From Oncomelania hupensis (taxonomy: Eukaryota > Mollusca > Gastropoda > Littorinimorpha > Pomatiopsidae), in NCBI GenBank assembly GCA_036898135.1, contig CM072516.1:23322244-23386243 (forward strand): a stretch of 64,000 nucleotides of DNA, written 5' to 3'. The notes under the pieces are model-generated. The model was not told the origin of the DNA and did not search any database. It saw only the letters and a program-made list of their open reading frames with translations. The position numbers and the translations under genes were made by a program. This document shows, piece by piece, positions 1 to 11,241 of this stretch. The stretch's first letter is position 1; each line of letters begins with the position of its first letter.

Positions 1-394
1 ATACATAAAATTAATCAAGGTATTGTTACTCCTGTTAATGTTCTTCACTCATCATTTTCAAACAATCATCATCATGGTAAACCTTTGCGGGAACAACATT
101 TATGTACGGAACACTACTTATTTATTGGCCTCTTGCTGTCAGTCCAAAGCAACCTTGCTCATGTTTTTCAGCAAATGTTGCGTTGCTTCAGTATAAAACT
201 TGTAATAGAAGCCACTCGGAAATGTTCATATATTTGTGTACATATCTCCTACCACAAGTTAAACAGCAAAATAACTTGTCCAAATATCATATTATAGTAT
301 TGTACATTTGCTGTTTTTGTATAAATGACAAAGAAACTAAGTCTTCTTGTGAACATAAAAAAAAACAACCCTAGTACTTAATATAGAAGGTAAT
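1..394. other. AT-rich sequence, no gene recognised
   Basis: I see no exon, RNA gene or repeat I can name here. Two short overlapping plus-strand reading frames (85-297 and 102-374) have no recognisable protein similarity and look like chance frames in AT-rich DNA. The segment could be 3' UTR or intron of a gene that starts left of the window. Confidence 0.4.
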
Positions 395-1372
395 GTATTG
401 GTAGTATTTGATTCGCGTGCATAGCAATGTGAGTCTATGTATTCACCCCCCTCTCCCCCTTCCCCTAAAAAACTTTCCAGATTTTTGCAAATCTGACACG
501 AGTCCTAAATAGTCCAAAAAAGACTTTTTTTAAAAATTGTCAGTCTGTCTGTCCGCCGTCTGTGCAAAACTTGCAAGTGGATTAATATCTCAGAACCTGT
601 TTCAACTATCACAACCAAAGTTGGTACGATTATTGGTGTATACTTATGAGACCTCATAAATGATCAGTGTATGAATGACTTCACTTCAAGGTCAAGGTCA
701 CTGGGTCAACAAATGACCAGTTTCCACAAAATTTCACTTTTTTCTAGGTTATTAATATTGAATTTATGATTTTTTTAAATGCATGATAGATATCAATGAG
801 ATACACATACTATAAAAAATGGTCAACCTCTATTTAAGTTCAAGGTCACGGGTGCTGTCCAAAGTCGATTAGCATGGGTACTTTCAAGTGACCTTGACCC
901 TAAACTATGATATAAAGTCCAAACTTGTATTTAGAGATGATATATTGATCTTTCATATGTGTTCTGTTTTTACATTGATCTTTAAGGTCAAGGTCATTTT
1001 AAGCCTTGCAGAAACATACAAAAAATAGGTCAGTGGAAGGTTGTTTAATTAACCTATAGTTTGCAACAACATTGGGTTATTTGATCAGATGTGCATGAGG
1101 TCACATGAAGGTCAAAGTCACTAAAGGTCAAGGTCATCCCAATGTCACCTTTTTGGTGACATAATACAACTTTTCTTTTCTTTATTTGATAGTACATGAG
1201 TGTATTTGGAGCCAGAGTTCAAGGTCAATGGCATAGGAAGATCAAAGTCAGAAATACTTTGCATTTTAATGCCATTGTTTCATTTTGGTTTTTCTGGGCA
1301 CTCATTTTTATATTAAATATTGCGAGTTCCATAAGGAGCATGTGAGTCCTATGGGCTTTGCCCTTCTAGTCA
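395..1372 (+). repeat. Dispersed repeat rich in TCAAGGTCA sites, copy 1
   Basis: A second copy lies at 21366-22000; both open with the same phrase (GTGAGTCTATGT followed by a C-rich run). Copy 1 holds the nonamer TCAAGGTCA at 686-694, 692-700, 840-848, 988-996, 1128-1136 and 1219-1227, plus the inverted form TGACCTTGA at 889-897. The pair at 686-700 overlaps, giving two AGGTCA half-sites with no spacer. TCAAGGTCA is the extended half-site bound by ERR (NR3B) and FTZ-F1/SF-1 (NR5A) receptors. The copy seems to end near a TTTGCCCTTCTAGT phrase around 1355-1372. The repeat class is unknown, and receptor binding is inferred from motif only. Confidence 0.7.
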
Positions 1373-2800
1373 TACTAGTAAAATTGTAAATAGTTGAAAT
1401 AAGACTGCATTCCATGACAGAATGTCAGTTTTATTCTTGCACCCTAATCTGAAAAATATAGAAGGACAAATGTTACTTAACTGGCTAGAGCTATATATAG
1501 TATATCATCATGCACAAAAGTTGTGTACTAGCTTAGTATATCCACCGTAATCATTATCCTGCCTGCTACAGAACACTTGTTAAGTTAATTTGAAATGGTA
1601 ATCTGACCCACTGAAAACGTTATTTATGTAGCCTCGGTGAGTCGCTTGACAGTATGTTTGTAAGAATGCATGTGTTGTTAAGAGAGTTAGCATCCCTGTA
1701 AAACTTGTGAATGGTGTCAGTATCTTCAACACTTTCAGCAACTGTTGTTTTCATAGAAGTGTTTATATTTGACATGGTCTTGACTTTGCCCAACGTGTCT
1801 GCTTTCGATGGACTTTGAAAGGGTGTTTTCCAAATGTATTTTCCAACATACTGACCTTGTTTGCCAACACATCATACTTTGCAACTAGTATATATCCATA
1901 ACTATTCATTATTTGCAAATGACCTCGCACCTCCACAGATATTGTAAGTTACGATGCAGCTAAAAAAAACTACAGCGTCAACTTCAGAACTGTGATAACA
2001 CTGTACTGAACATTCCAGGCTGTTGTGGTGTGTTCGCCTTTGCACCATCGATTTGCTTTAATCTAATGTTGCTTATCCCATTCACGATCCAGTTAGTTTG
2101 ATAGTTTTTCTCTCACACTGACGGTTATAGTCGCTGCCTATACAAATCACAAACTGTGAAATTAGCCTACATCAGTAGAAACAGCTTTGCTAAAGTATTT
2201 TCATGTCTTGCCTTGTTAGCATCTCTGTAAAAAGCTATAACTCACTTTCCTTGTTTCATCCACGCCTCATTGCAAGAAATTTGCATTATACATAGTACAG
2301 GATTTGAAACTTTCTCTTTTAATTTGATCCTTTACATTTAACTACTATTGGGAACTTTCTCATTTATCTTTTATGTTTGATTTTGTAGAGTGGTTATCGC
2401 GATTACTTAATTAGCTTGACCCTAGTACTTATTTCGCTATCTTATGAATCGTTTTTGTATTCAATTCTTTAAGCTTCCTTTTAGTTGTATTATATTTTTT
2501 CCTTAGATTTGTACTGTAGATGAGAGTGATCAATCAAAATGCATGTGTGTATGTGAAGTACGTTGTTTTTGTGTTTGTTCTGAGTATCAACACTCACAGT
2601 GATTGTGTTGCAATATAATTAATTGAATCTGTTGAACATTTCTGAATTATTTTTTCTTCAGACAAATACAGAATTTCAATAATTGTGTACTGTTCAAATA
2701 TATTGTATACATGTATGTAAAATCAATTTGAAATTCAGTACAAAACATTGTTGATGCCATGAAAAGTGAAGAAATAAAATAAGCAAAACCTACTTTGCGT
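1373..2800 (+). other. Noncoding stretch, possible 3' UTR of an upstream plus-strand gene
   Basis: No coding exon is visible. The only gene-like signal is AATAAA at 2773-2778, followed about 25-40 bases later by a GT-rich run (around 2795-2816), which is the layout of a polyadenylation site. That would make part of this stretch the 3' UTR of a plus-strand gene whose coding exons lie left of the window. AATAAA is common in AT-rich DNA, so this is weak evidence. Confidence 0.3.
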
Positions 2801-3084
2801 TGCTTTGTTGTATTTGCATTGCCCTTGCTGTGTCAGTCAATATCAGTTTCCTTAATAACAACACTATATAGAAACTGCTGCAGCCAGTAAAATGCACAAA
2901 CATTACAAGAATTATTCAAAATCCTGTGTTTAATTAATATCTGTATATATATTGAAATTAACTTCAAGCAAGCATATATTTCTCCTGATTACTTAATAAT
3001 ATGATACCAAACAATTAATCAAATGATATTACCATTATTAGCAATATGATTTTGGTGAAATGTAACCAGCACTATCCATCATCC

Positions 3085-4240
3085 TATCTTATCCCGTAAC
3101 TTGAAGTCGTTGGGGCACCACAATTGATCATTTAAGCAGCGTACTCCATCTTTCTCTGTCCTCAGCAACCCTTATGGCTTCGCTCAGTGTCAAGCCAGTC
3201 CATTCTCGATTGTTGTGCTCCCACCTCCTTTTACGTCTCCCTCTTCTTCCTCCTTGCACCATGCTTTGCCTGATGGTCTTTGCAAGGCCTGATGCTCTGG
3301 TGACGTGGCCATACCATCAGAGTTTCCGCTTCTTCAACACTGTGAGCATGCCATCGTGTTGTCCAATGGCTTGTGTGATGGTCTGTCATTGTTGGTGATG
3401 AGCTGGGTATAGGAAATGCCTAGAAAACTTCTGTAGTACATCTCCATGCTTTGTATTCTTTGTTGTAGGTCTGCTGTGATGGTCCATGTTTCATAAGCAT
3501 ATAGGAAGATGGAGATGACAAGGGAGCGCTGCAGCCTTATCTTGGAATGTAGAATGATGGTTCTGTCTTTCCAAATGGTCTTCAACCTTGTCAGGGCAAC
3601 AGTTGTTTGTGTGATCCTGGAGAGGATTTCCTGTCGGGACCCATTGTCTGATTCAATGGCGACTAAATATTTGAAGCTATGCACTATTTTTAGGGATTGG
3701 TGTTGTTGGTCATTATTTTGGTCTTCTCTGCACTTATTTCCATTCCAAAGGCTCCGGAGGTGGTATCAAGCCTCAGTACCAGCAGTTCAAGTTCTTTTTA
3801 CTCTCCAGCCAATCCGTCAATGTAATCTGTAAAATGGCGGTTAAAGATTGTTCTACCCTTATGCTCACTGTGCCTTCGTAATCTGCATGGGCATCTGACA
3901 TGATGCACTCTAGGAAGATGTTAAAGAGTGTTGGAGAGCGTAGGCATCCTTGATGCACACCGATTGTTGTTCTGAACCAGTTTTTTGATGACTTCAATAA
4001 TTTTAGGACTGATATTGTACACTCTCATGGTTGGCCACAGAGCTGCATGCCAGACTCGGTCAAATGCTTTCTTGAAGTCTATAAACTCATGATATAGATG
4101 TTGTTGGTGCTGTAGGTATTTCTCGCAGATTATTCTGAGGTTGAAAATCTGTTCAGTGGTACTTCGCCATGCCCTGAATCCTGCTTGTTCTTTAGCTATG
4201 ATTTTTTTCAGCTTGGGGTTTCAACCTGTTGACTATTATT
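3085..4240 (-). mobile_element. 5'-truncated non-LTR retrotransposon fragment (reverse transcriptase and C-terminus)
   Basis: Read on the minus strand, this holds decayed pieces of a LINE protein. Frame 3997-3773 has the reverse-transcriptase block with VHQGC and LFNIFLE. Frame 3684-3334 has the downstream block with FKYLVA, TIWKDR and SIFLYAYETWT. The 3' end (3240-3090) encodes the tail seen in all copies of this family here, ending close to a G(T/A)TGGTGCCCCAACGAC phrase and a TTACGGGATA terminus. Frameshifts and stops separate the blocks, so it is dead. Its 5' end abuts a long TA microsatellite. The clade is not assigned; the tail resembles sequences often labelled RTE-like in invertebrates. 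Confidence 0.8.
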
Positions 4241-4244
4241 TTCA

Positions 4245-4362
<118 letters not shown>

Positions 4363-4664
4363 CATGATATACAGAATGTACTCATTAAAAAAATAACATG
4401 CATCACGAAAATGTTTTTTTAAAACCTAATTCAAATAAAAACACTTTCAAAATACCAATAGGTTATCACTCAATGGCACAACAAGATATCTTTGCCAGCT
4501 GATGAACAGCAATAATTTGTAATGTCCAGTTTGAATTTGATTTTGATAAAAGGACATGATCAAACTCTTTAATTCTCACTGGTTCACTGACTGGTGCCTT
4601 CTACAAGGCCTTCCAATTGTTACATATAAGGTCAAATATTACTTCAAACGCTTCAAGATTGGTA

Positions 4665-6569
4665 TCACGTTTCCCATGGCTTCTTAGCTCTGGAAAACTG
4701 TGAAGGAGTGGGTTCTTTGTTGGTGGGCTTGACTTCAATCTGCGCCAAGCCTGGAATAGGTTGCCCACTCTGAATTAAGTAGGCTACCTCAGCAAATGTC
4801 AGTTCACCGCCTTGTGAGTTCCACGTGTTGGTAGTTGATCTATCTGAATCTTCGGACAGGTTTGCCGTCTCTGAATCTCTCACATACAAATCTACATTCC
4901 CTGAAGCTGAACTTGGCTCATTTTCTGACCGTGAAGCTGATTTACTGTCAGCATCACCAAATCTTGTCAAAGTCTGTGATTCGGCATTCAAATCTGCTGG
5001 GGCAGCATGCGCATATTCGCTGGAACTGTTGACCTGTATTAAATACTTCCCTTGGTCAGAAGGCTGAGAACGATTTGCAGTGAAATCGCTGACAGTGACA
5101 GTATCTGAAATGTGATGAGGTTTCCTCTGAGTCTGACTAACTTTCCACTTCATGTACTCTGGTAAATTGATAGGCTCCACATTCCTGTTGACCACAAAGG
5201 AAAAAGATAAACAACTTACAAAATTCTCTCCACACAGACAGGGTACCACTTTCTTTCATCAGTCTTGCAAGACCTTGATTCAGTCACACATAGTGAGCTC
5301 TTCTCATGATCATGCGAACTAACTCAGCTTCCAGTTGTTATGTCATTAGCTTTGCTGAAGAAGGTGTTTAGAACAGCACCGAAAAATGCTACAATTAATT
5401 AAGTAGCAATATCTTTGCATGGGTGAAAAAGTTTTGTCTTTGTTCTACTACAATTTTTTAACAAATAATTACCTAGGTGATATTTTAAAATAATACATTA
5501 AACTTAAAGAATAAGAAAACGGCAAAGGAATTTTAAATATATGTGTGGTTTGAAACTCAGTGGTAAAGAAGACAACCTGGATAATTTATGCATTGAAGCA
5601 TTTTAAGTACATCAATTATTGTTCAGTGGACACTGGAAGGATAACCATGACTAATAGTAGTAATACAAAACTAGTAGTGCAATGAATGAACATTGAACTT
5701 TAACTCCTACACCCGCCATTGGCTCGATATGGCAGACGGGGATAATTATCCCAGTAAACAAGGGGTAGGGACCTAAATCAACACTGAAACGCCAGAGCAA
5801 TCATGATACTAAAATGGACAGCGAAAATAGACACTATTTATCTTGCTCATTATGGGAATCGAACATGGGTCATCAGTGTGCCAGGCGAACGCTCTACCAC
5901 TGAGCTAAGGTGATGGGTCAAAAAGGGAGATGTTAATGGCAAAAGCAAACTTGTTTTCAAGACAGTTAACTTTATGTTACAGTCATCCCCCGCCCCTTTG
6001 AAAAATAACATAAAATAATCCTTAATGAAAGAATTAAAAAAATAGTAATACACACATAAATCCTAACAAGTAGGCTACATGCATGTGCATGACCACACTC
6101 GCACAAACACACACATACACAGTATCACATATCATGTTAACTGCAATTTAGCTTTTAACTGCATAATGTAATTGCCCTCAAGAAAGGTGCAACATATGGA
6201 TTAAAAAGAACACAGATTTTTTTTTAAAATAGGGCCACAAAATATGCAAACCAAACAAAGTAAAAACACTTACCGTGAATAATAAAAACCTTTGATTTTA
6301 AGCAAATCTTTAGGCTGTTCATAAACTCCGCTAGGAAGTTTTGATATCTTCTGCAATCCAGACTGGAATTTCTGATCACTGTTAAAATCATAGACTTCAA
6401 ATCTGGAAAACACTTCATACAGTTTTTCAAGTTCAGTTTCACTCCCTCTACTACTAATATTAATAATTTTGGGATCATGAGCAGACGTACTTTCTAGATC
6501 TATTTTTTCGTTGCCACTCTTTTTCTCGTTTGCACAGTCTGAAATACTAGCTTCAGATCTGGAAGCCAT
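4665..6569 (-). CDS. HTH/KPWE-motif peroxin, PEX39-like (two exons)
   Basis: Coding exons are 6569-6274 and 5184-4665; the junction is CACG|GTAAGTG to CAACAG|GAATGTG and joins in frame, giving 271 residues. Residues about 47-113 (LEKLYEVFSRFEVY through FYYSR and LPEYMKW) look like the helix-turn-helix domain of yeast Pex39-type proteins. The middle is Ser/Asp-rich and probably disordered. The C-terminus has an IPGLAQIEVKP segment and ends in AKKPWET, the KPWE motif shared by PEX39 and the PEX13 N-terminus. PEX39 assists PEX7 in importing PTS2 cargo into peroxisomes; that role here is inferred from family resemblance. The start at 6569 is the first Met of exon 1. The intron carries a tRNA-derived SINE. 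It could instead be another member of the KPWE-domain family with a different role. Confidence 0.68.
5700..5935 (-). repeat. tRNA-derived SINE or tRNA pseudogene
   Basis: The minus strand carries a clear A box (TAGCTCAGTGGTAGAGC, 5907-5891) and B box (GTTCGATTCCC, 5864-5854) at normal spacing. The acceptor stem does not pair and the anticodon stem is broken, so this is not a working tRNA gene. The sequence continues downstream into a non-tRNA body (about 5840-5700), which suggests a SINE. It lies in the intron of the PEX39-like gene, on the same strand. Confidence 0.6.
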
Positions 6570-7184
6570 ATGTGTAAAAATTGTTATGGTGGGTGGAGTA
6601 CACTAAGTTACAGGTGACCGGATGTTTACATGGTTGCTGTTCTTCCTGATCAAATTTTGTTAAACAATGCTGATATAAATTTAAAGAGTGTCTTTCCTTA
6701 CCAAAACAATTACAGATTAAAAAATAAATTTTTTTGAATAACAAAAATTTTATTCCATATCTTTTTGAAAATCATAGGTGCGGAAATTAGCAACGAATGT
6801 AATTTTAACATTAGTATAAATGTGTGTAAAAAGATACCATACATGCATGGGTCACTTGAGCCGTTAAACACAACAAACTGAATGGAAATAGGTCACGCAC
6901 TTTGAAGATTGTTTTGATCACCATTTACGCAACAACGCACTGGGGGCAATGGGTGGACTCTGCAAGGGAACACTATAAAGTTGCTTGAAGAATGGTGCTG
7001 TTTGAGGTGAGCTGGGCCAAGGATAAACTGACACTGCCAACGAATAAAATACATAGTAATTTTGTTTATGATAGAATGCAGAACTGTTGAATTTAGTGCT
7101 AAAAAGCATGCTGAGACCGTGAAGGCGCGAGGCCTTGTTGTTCATTCCAAAATAGTATACTCTGATAACCACAACAGCAGGGTA

Positions 7185-7320
7185 AACGGTAAAGGTGTTC
7201 CCGTAACCTTCCATTTCTCTGGGCCAGCTTAATGAAGGTGGTGCTTATCACCATGTTCCTCGCAGCCTTACTTTCCCTTGTTCTAAACAGAAGCGAGTAC
7301 CCCTTTCCTCCCAATAAGAT
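7185..7320 (-). repeat. SINE-like dispersed repeat, copy 1
   Basis: Read on the minus strand, this matches 19740-19916 plus its continuation after 20640 on the plus strand. Shared phrases include CTGTTTAGAACAAGGGAA, GGCTGCGAG and a GGTTACGGGAACACCTTTACC-type segment. Copies are diverged by many substitutions. Similarity may extend to about 6935. The class is unknown. Confidence 0.55.
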
Positions 7321-7509
7321 GTTCTAGTTTCTATATATTTGCTTGTATTTAAATTGCTTCTTGCATCACTGTAATTTAAAGGCTAAAGATGTACATGTTA
7401 TAAATGAATTTATTATTATTATTATTATTTTAAAAAATTACATGCAAAATTACATGGTTAATAAAAATAAATACACACATACACTGAAGCAAAAGAAGAA
7501 GGAATACAG

Positions 7510-7705
7510 TATTAGAAATAGTGAAGAATGGACTGGCTTGACACTGAACTGTGAACGAAGCCATGAGGGTTGCTGAAAACAGAGAAAGATGGAGTAAGCT
7601 GGTGAAATGATCATCTGTGGTGCCCCAACGGCTTTCGAGTTACGGGGTAGGATAGCAATAGCATTGTGGTGCTCCAACGAATTTTGAGCTACGGGATAGT
7701 ATAGA
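7510..7705 (+). mobile_element. LINE 3' tail fragment (plus)
   Basis: This shares the tail of the LINE at 3085-4240: GAATGGACTGGCTTGACACT, then GACAGAGAAAGATGGAGTA, then a GTGGTGCCCCAACGGC-type phrase and a TTACGGGGTAGGATAG end. A second, more decayed copy of the last 50 bases follows at about 7652-7703. Only the C-terminal coding tail and 3' end are present. It lies upstream of the first recognised SRD5A-like exon. Confidence 0.75.
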
Positions 7706-7832
7706 ATTAAAAATAGTGGTGGGGGGAGTGGTGTAAGGGGGGGGGGGGGGGAAACAGATGTGGGGTGGCGGGGGAAAGAAAAAAAGTTTTTGTAGTTTCT
7801 TAAAAAAAAAAATTGTCATTTTCTGTTTCCAG

Positions 7833-10800
7833 GGCATTCCATATGTGCTGTACTCTGGGTCAGAGACACGTTTCATTGTTCACCTTTCACTATGTGGCCT
7901 AGGTCTTCTGCTGGCCATCATCACCTTTATCGTTCAAATGGTAAAACCAGCTCCTTATGGCAAACATGAGAACAAGGTATGCAAGAATGTTAATGTAATG
8001 ACAGTAATGATAATGACAACATTGGCTTTGATCCACTGGCATTGATTATCAATAATAATGGTCACAACGCTGATCCCAGGTGCTGACCCTTTGCTTGCCA
8101 GTCTTTTATTAGTGTGTGCAAACCATTGCCTTAACAAATCAGCAGCAATTGCGAATGGTTGCTTATTCAAGCAGCGACCTACTTGCTGTAAGCTGCTAAT
8201 TGAACTCTGCTTGCAAGCGCTTTGTATAGCATACAATCAAAAACAGTCCATTCCGGCCACAAAGTGGAACAAACTGTGGGAACCACTTTGCATAGGAAAT
8301 GCACTACTGGTCTGTAGTTAAGGGCTAATTGATTGCTTTGAGACAGTTCATCTTAGCTTTTACTGTTGCAGGAAGCCCACTGGGGCCCATCCATTCCACA
8401 GCGAGCTGGACACATTCTTTCTGATGCTGTCCCTGGTGTCTTGTTGTTTACACTGGTTCGTATTAAAGTCACAGAATTGTTTGTTTGTTATTGTATTTGG
8501 TGTGGGGGTGGTTATGTTGGTGTTTAATTTAGATAGTGCTCAGTGAAGTTTCAGTTTTATTTGATGACTGGACATTCCTAATTGTTTTATATAAAGAAGA
8601 CGTCAAAACAAATATTTAGTAGTTATGGGTTTGTCTGACTATTTTCTTTCTTTGTTCAGGTTTACTTTTTGTACGGAGATGAGCGAGGTTACGCCAACAA
8701 CACCTTCTTGGCCCTTTTCCTGACACATTATGTACAAAGGGGCATAATCCATCCATTGATCATGCGATACAGAAGCACTGGCGTGCCCCTTGGGTAAATT
8801 TTCTCCCAAGCCCTCATTTTAAAAACACAATCATTATGTTAATTTCTATTTTGCATATCATATTTAATTGTTCCATAGTAGCTTGCATCAAAAGATGTCC
8901 ACTATTGCAAATTACAATAACATAATTATGTTTTTATTTATGCAGGATCACATTGGGAGGTTTCGCTCCAAACTGCATCTATCACTTCATCAATGCAGAT
9001 CATATTGGATCAGCACGATATGATGCGAATTTCTATTAGTGAGTGTGCATTTATTACTAATAGTTAAGTTTGAACTTTTGGAATGGAGGACATTCAGTTG
9101 ATTTTGCCAAGAGTAATGTATGTTCCAAGTTAACAAATTTATAGTGATTGATTTTTTGTAACAAAATTATTTTTTAAAATCTTTGCAATAATTTTTGAGT
9201 GATGAGTTGATTTTTATTTCCTGTGTGCAGTGACCCCAGGTTCATCTTGGGCATTGTTCTATTTATAGTTGGCTACATCATCAACCGCTGGGCAGACTGG
9301 AAACTTCGATCACTGAGGAATGTAAAAGGTGACCACAGACTTTTTCCTCAAGACCAAACACAGGGTGTGTTTTCTCCCTGATCCCCTTTGTGTGTTACTT
9401 ACATGTGTTTGTCTGATACTGTTACGTTGAAACGTGAAGGATAGTATGTCTGAAACGCGCACGATAGATCTAATCGTTTTGCTTTGCAAAGTATTCAATA
9501 ATAGAGTGTATTTACCTTTGATTTGAGTTTGCATTGTTGTTAGGAGAAGCTTTGTATAACGTTGATAATTTTCGTTAGTCGATATTATTGGAGAATTCTC
9601 TAGATTTGCGTGTTTACTGTCGATAGAAACTTCCCGATAAATGTCGAAGTTTGAGAACGTTCTTGGAATGTATAGAAAGATGTATGACGTAAGTCAATGA
9701 TGACGAACTTTAGTTTGATTGGTGGAAAAGCGTCATCGGGAACATTCTGACGTTATCTCGATCGCGAGAAAAACTATAAAATGGATGCCCTGTGTGTGGG
9801 TGGGGGTTGATAGTGATTTGGAAAGTAAAAGTTGTGTTGTGTTGTTGTAAAAGTGAAAAGGCGATTGTATGCAGATGTTGATGTGTGCTGAATAAAAGTG
9901 GAAAACTTCATACGAAGACTCAGTGACTTGTATGCTGATTGAACGGGTTGCGTGGATAATCGAATCCGAACTTACACTCATCAGGAGAATTCACGCATTG
10001 GGGCTGAATCTACTACTGATAGAAAACACCACCATCCAACATCGAATGAATGTAACAGATACATGCACGTGTTAGGATGCATACATCTTACTTCTTTGTA
10101 TATTGTGTATGCTTTAATGAAATTCATATATAATTTTCAGTTGTGTTTTGTTTTGTTTTTTTGTTTGGTCATCTAACCTGCACCTGTCCATGAATCAAAG
10201 AATTGTTTATGTGTATTTGCAGGTTGTAATGGGTACTACATTCCATATGGTGGACTTTTTGAGCTGGTCACATGCCCAAACTACTTTGGCGAATTGGTAG
10301 AATGGTTGGGATGGTAAGTTTTATTCCGGTTTTGTGTTCTTGTTATTTCATGGGTTTACAGATTTTATTTTGCAAGGGCAGGTTGCAATAGTATAAAAAT
10401 CTGTTAATAATTTAAAGAAAAGTGTATTAACTAAAAGAAGTGTATTAGTTGCATATTAGAGGAAAGCCAAGACTTTTTTAGTACCAGGCGAGGAAGAACT
10501 GCACCAGTGGTCAGTATTTTGCTGTGAACAAGAAATGACATTGGACTGAAAAATAAACCAAGTAGTAAAATAAAAGAGGGCAGTTCTTTTATTACGAAAT
10601 GGCCTCAGTGAAGTTCAGTGCACTGTTCTTCTGTTGGCATTAACTTTTAAATTTTCCATTTGTGTCCATAGTTATCATTTGATGTACAGCCTTAATCCAA
10701 TCAGGGCATAATTTTCAACGATAGAAATTGCAAGGCAAAATTATAAGGCAGTCAATCACCTTTTCTAGAAAGAACTATCTTAAATCACCTTTTGTAGAAA

Positions 10801-11241
10801 GAACTATCTTGTACATTTTATATTTGTCTCAGGTCCATTGCAACATGGTCACTGGCTGGTTTAGTGTGGACATTGTTCTGTGCTGCCACCTTCATTCCTC
10901 GGGCCAGACACAATCATGATTGGTATGAATTATTATTTAGTTTAAAATTTCTTAGTTATTCTTCCGTTTAGCATTTAATCAGATATTAGTGACAAATTAA
11001 CTAAATTGCATACAAATTTGACGTTATCATTTTGCAGTCTATTTTGGGAGCAAAGTAAGATTGATCAGTATGAAACTGATGATGTTTGTGTATGAAATAC
11101 TGATTATAGAGCTATTTGCTTTTTGGACTTGATATGAATTCCTATATTACATTTCAGTATACATTTCTTGTTTTTAGGTACAAGCAGCAGTTTGAGCTGT
11201 ACCCACCCAACAGGAAGGCTCTCATTCCATTCATCTTGTGA
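7833..11241 (+). CDS. Steroid 5-alpha-reductase-like enzyme (first exon missing)
   Basis: Eight coding exons splice in frame: 7833-7976, 8372-8455, 8660-8793, 8946-9038, 9231-9328, 10223-10313, 10833-10922 and 11178-11241 (stop). They give 265 residues; an initiating Met must lie in an upstream exon I could not find. Family landmarks are KPAPYGKH near the N-terminus, THYVQRGIIHPL, DPRFILG, YGGLFELVTCPNYFGELVEW, a His cluster before WYKQQFELYP, and RKALIPFIL at the end. Vertebrate SRD5A enzymes are NADPH-dependent ER membrane proteins that reduce the delta-4 double bond of 3-oxo-steroids. The Tyr of THY and the Glu after GGLF are kept, but the usual Gln-Glu of the early loop appears as Ser-Asp (RAGHILSDAVPG). 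Substrate is therefore uncertain. Intron 1 holds a dispersed repeat and intron 5 a solo LTR. Confidence 0.85.
8045..8320 (+). repeat. Dispersed repeat, copy 1 (SRD5A-like intron 1)
   Basis: It resembles 51200-51450. Shared segments include TTGC(A/T)GTAAGCTGCT, a CAGTCCATT phrase, and an ACTTTGC(T/A)TAGG phrase in the same order and spacing. The copies are well diverged. Class unknown. Confidence 0.5.
9420..10057 (+). mobile_element. Solo LTR, family A, copy 1
   Basis: The 638-bp unit starts TGTTACGTTGAAACG and ends GAATGTAACA, so it has TGTTAC/GTAACA ends. It is flanked by perfect 5-bp direct repeats GATAC (9415-9419 and 10058-10062). Inside are CRE-like TGACGTAA (9684-9691), a TATA box (TATAAAA, 9775-9781) and AATAAA (9891-9896), the order expected of U3-R. 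Two more copies are at 20768-21360 and 46648-47216. There is no internal retrotransposon sequence, so it is a solo LTR left by recombination. It lies in SRD5A-like intron 5, in the sense direction. Confidence 0.88.

Larger units (their letters stand above)
6570..7832. other. Head-to-head interval between PEX39-like and SRD5A-like genes
   Basis: The minus-strand gene starts at 6569 and the first recognised plus-strand exon at 7833, so promoters and the missing first exon of the SRD5A-like gene should lie here. I could not pick out that exon. Much of the right half is repeat: a SINE-like piece at 7185-7320 and a LINE tail at 7510-7705. There is a G run at 7739-7750. A Met frame entering the exon from 7758 runs through the splice-acceptor tract and is not credible as a start. 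Confidence 0.4.

Noticed and set aside
5840..5935. Functional tRNA gene
   Set aside because: A and B boxes are good but the acceptor and anticodon stems do not pair.
7758..8045. Met at 7758 as the start of the SRD5A-like protein
   Set aside because: The sequence before 7833 is a G run and a polypyrimidine tract ending in a splice acceptor, so it is intron.
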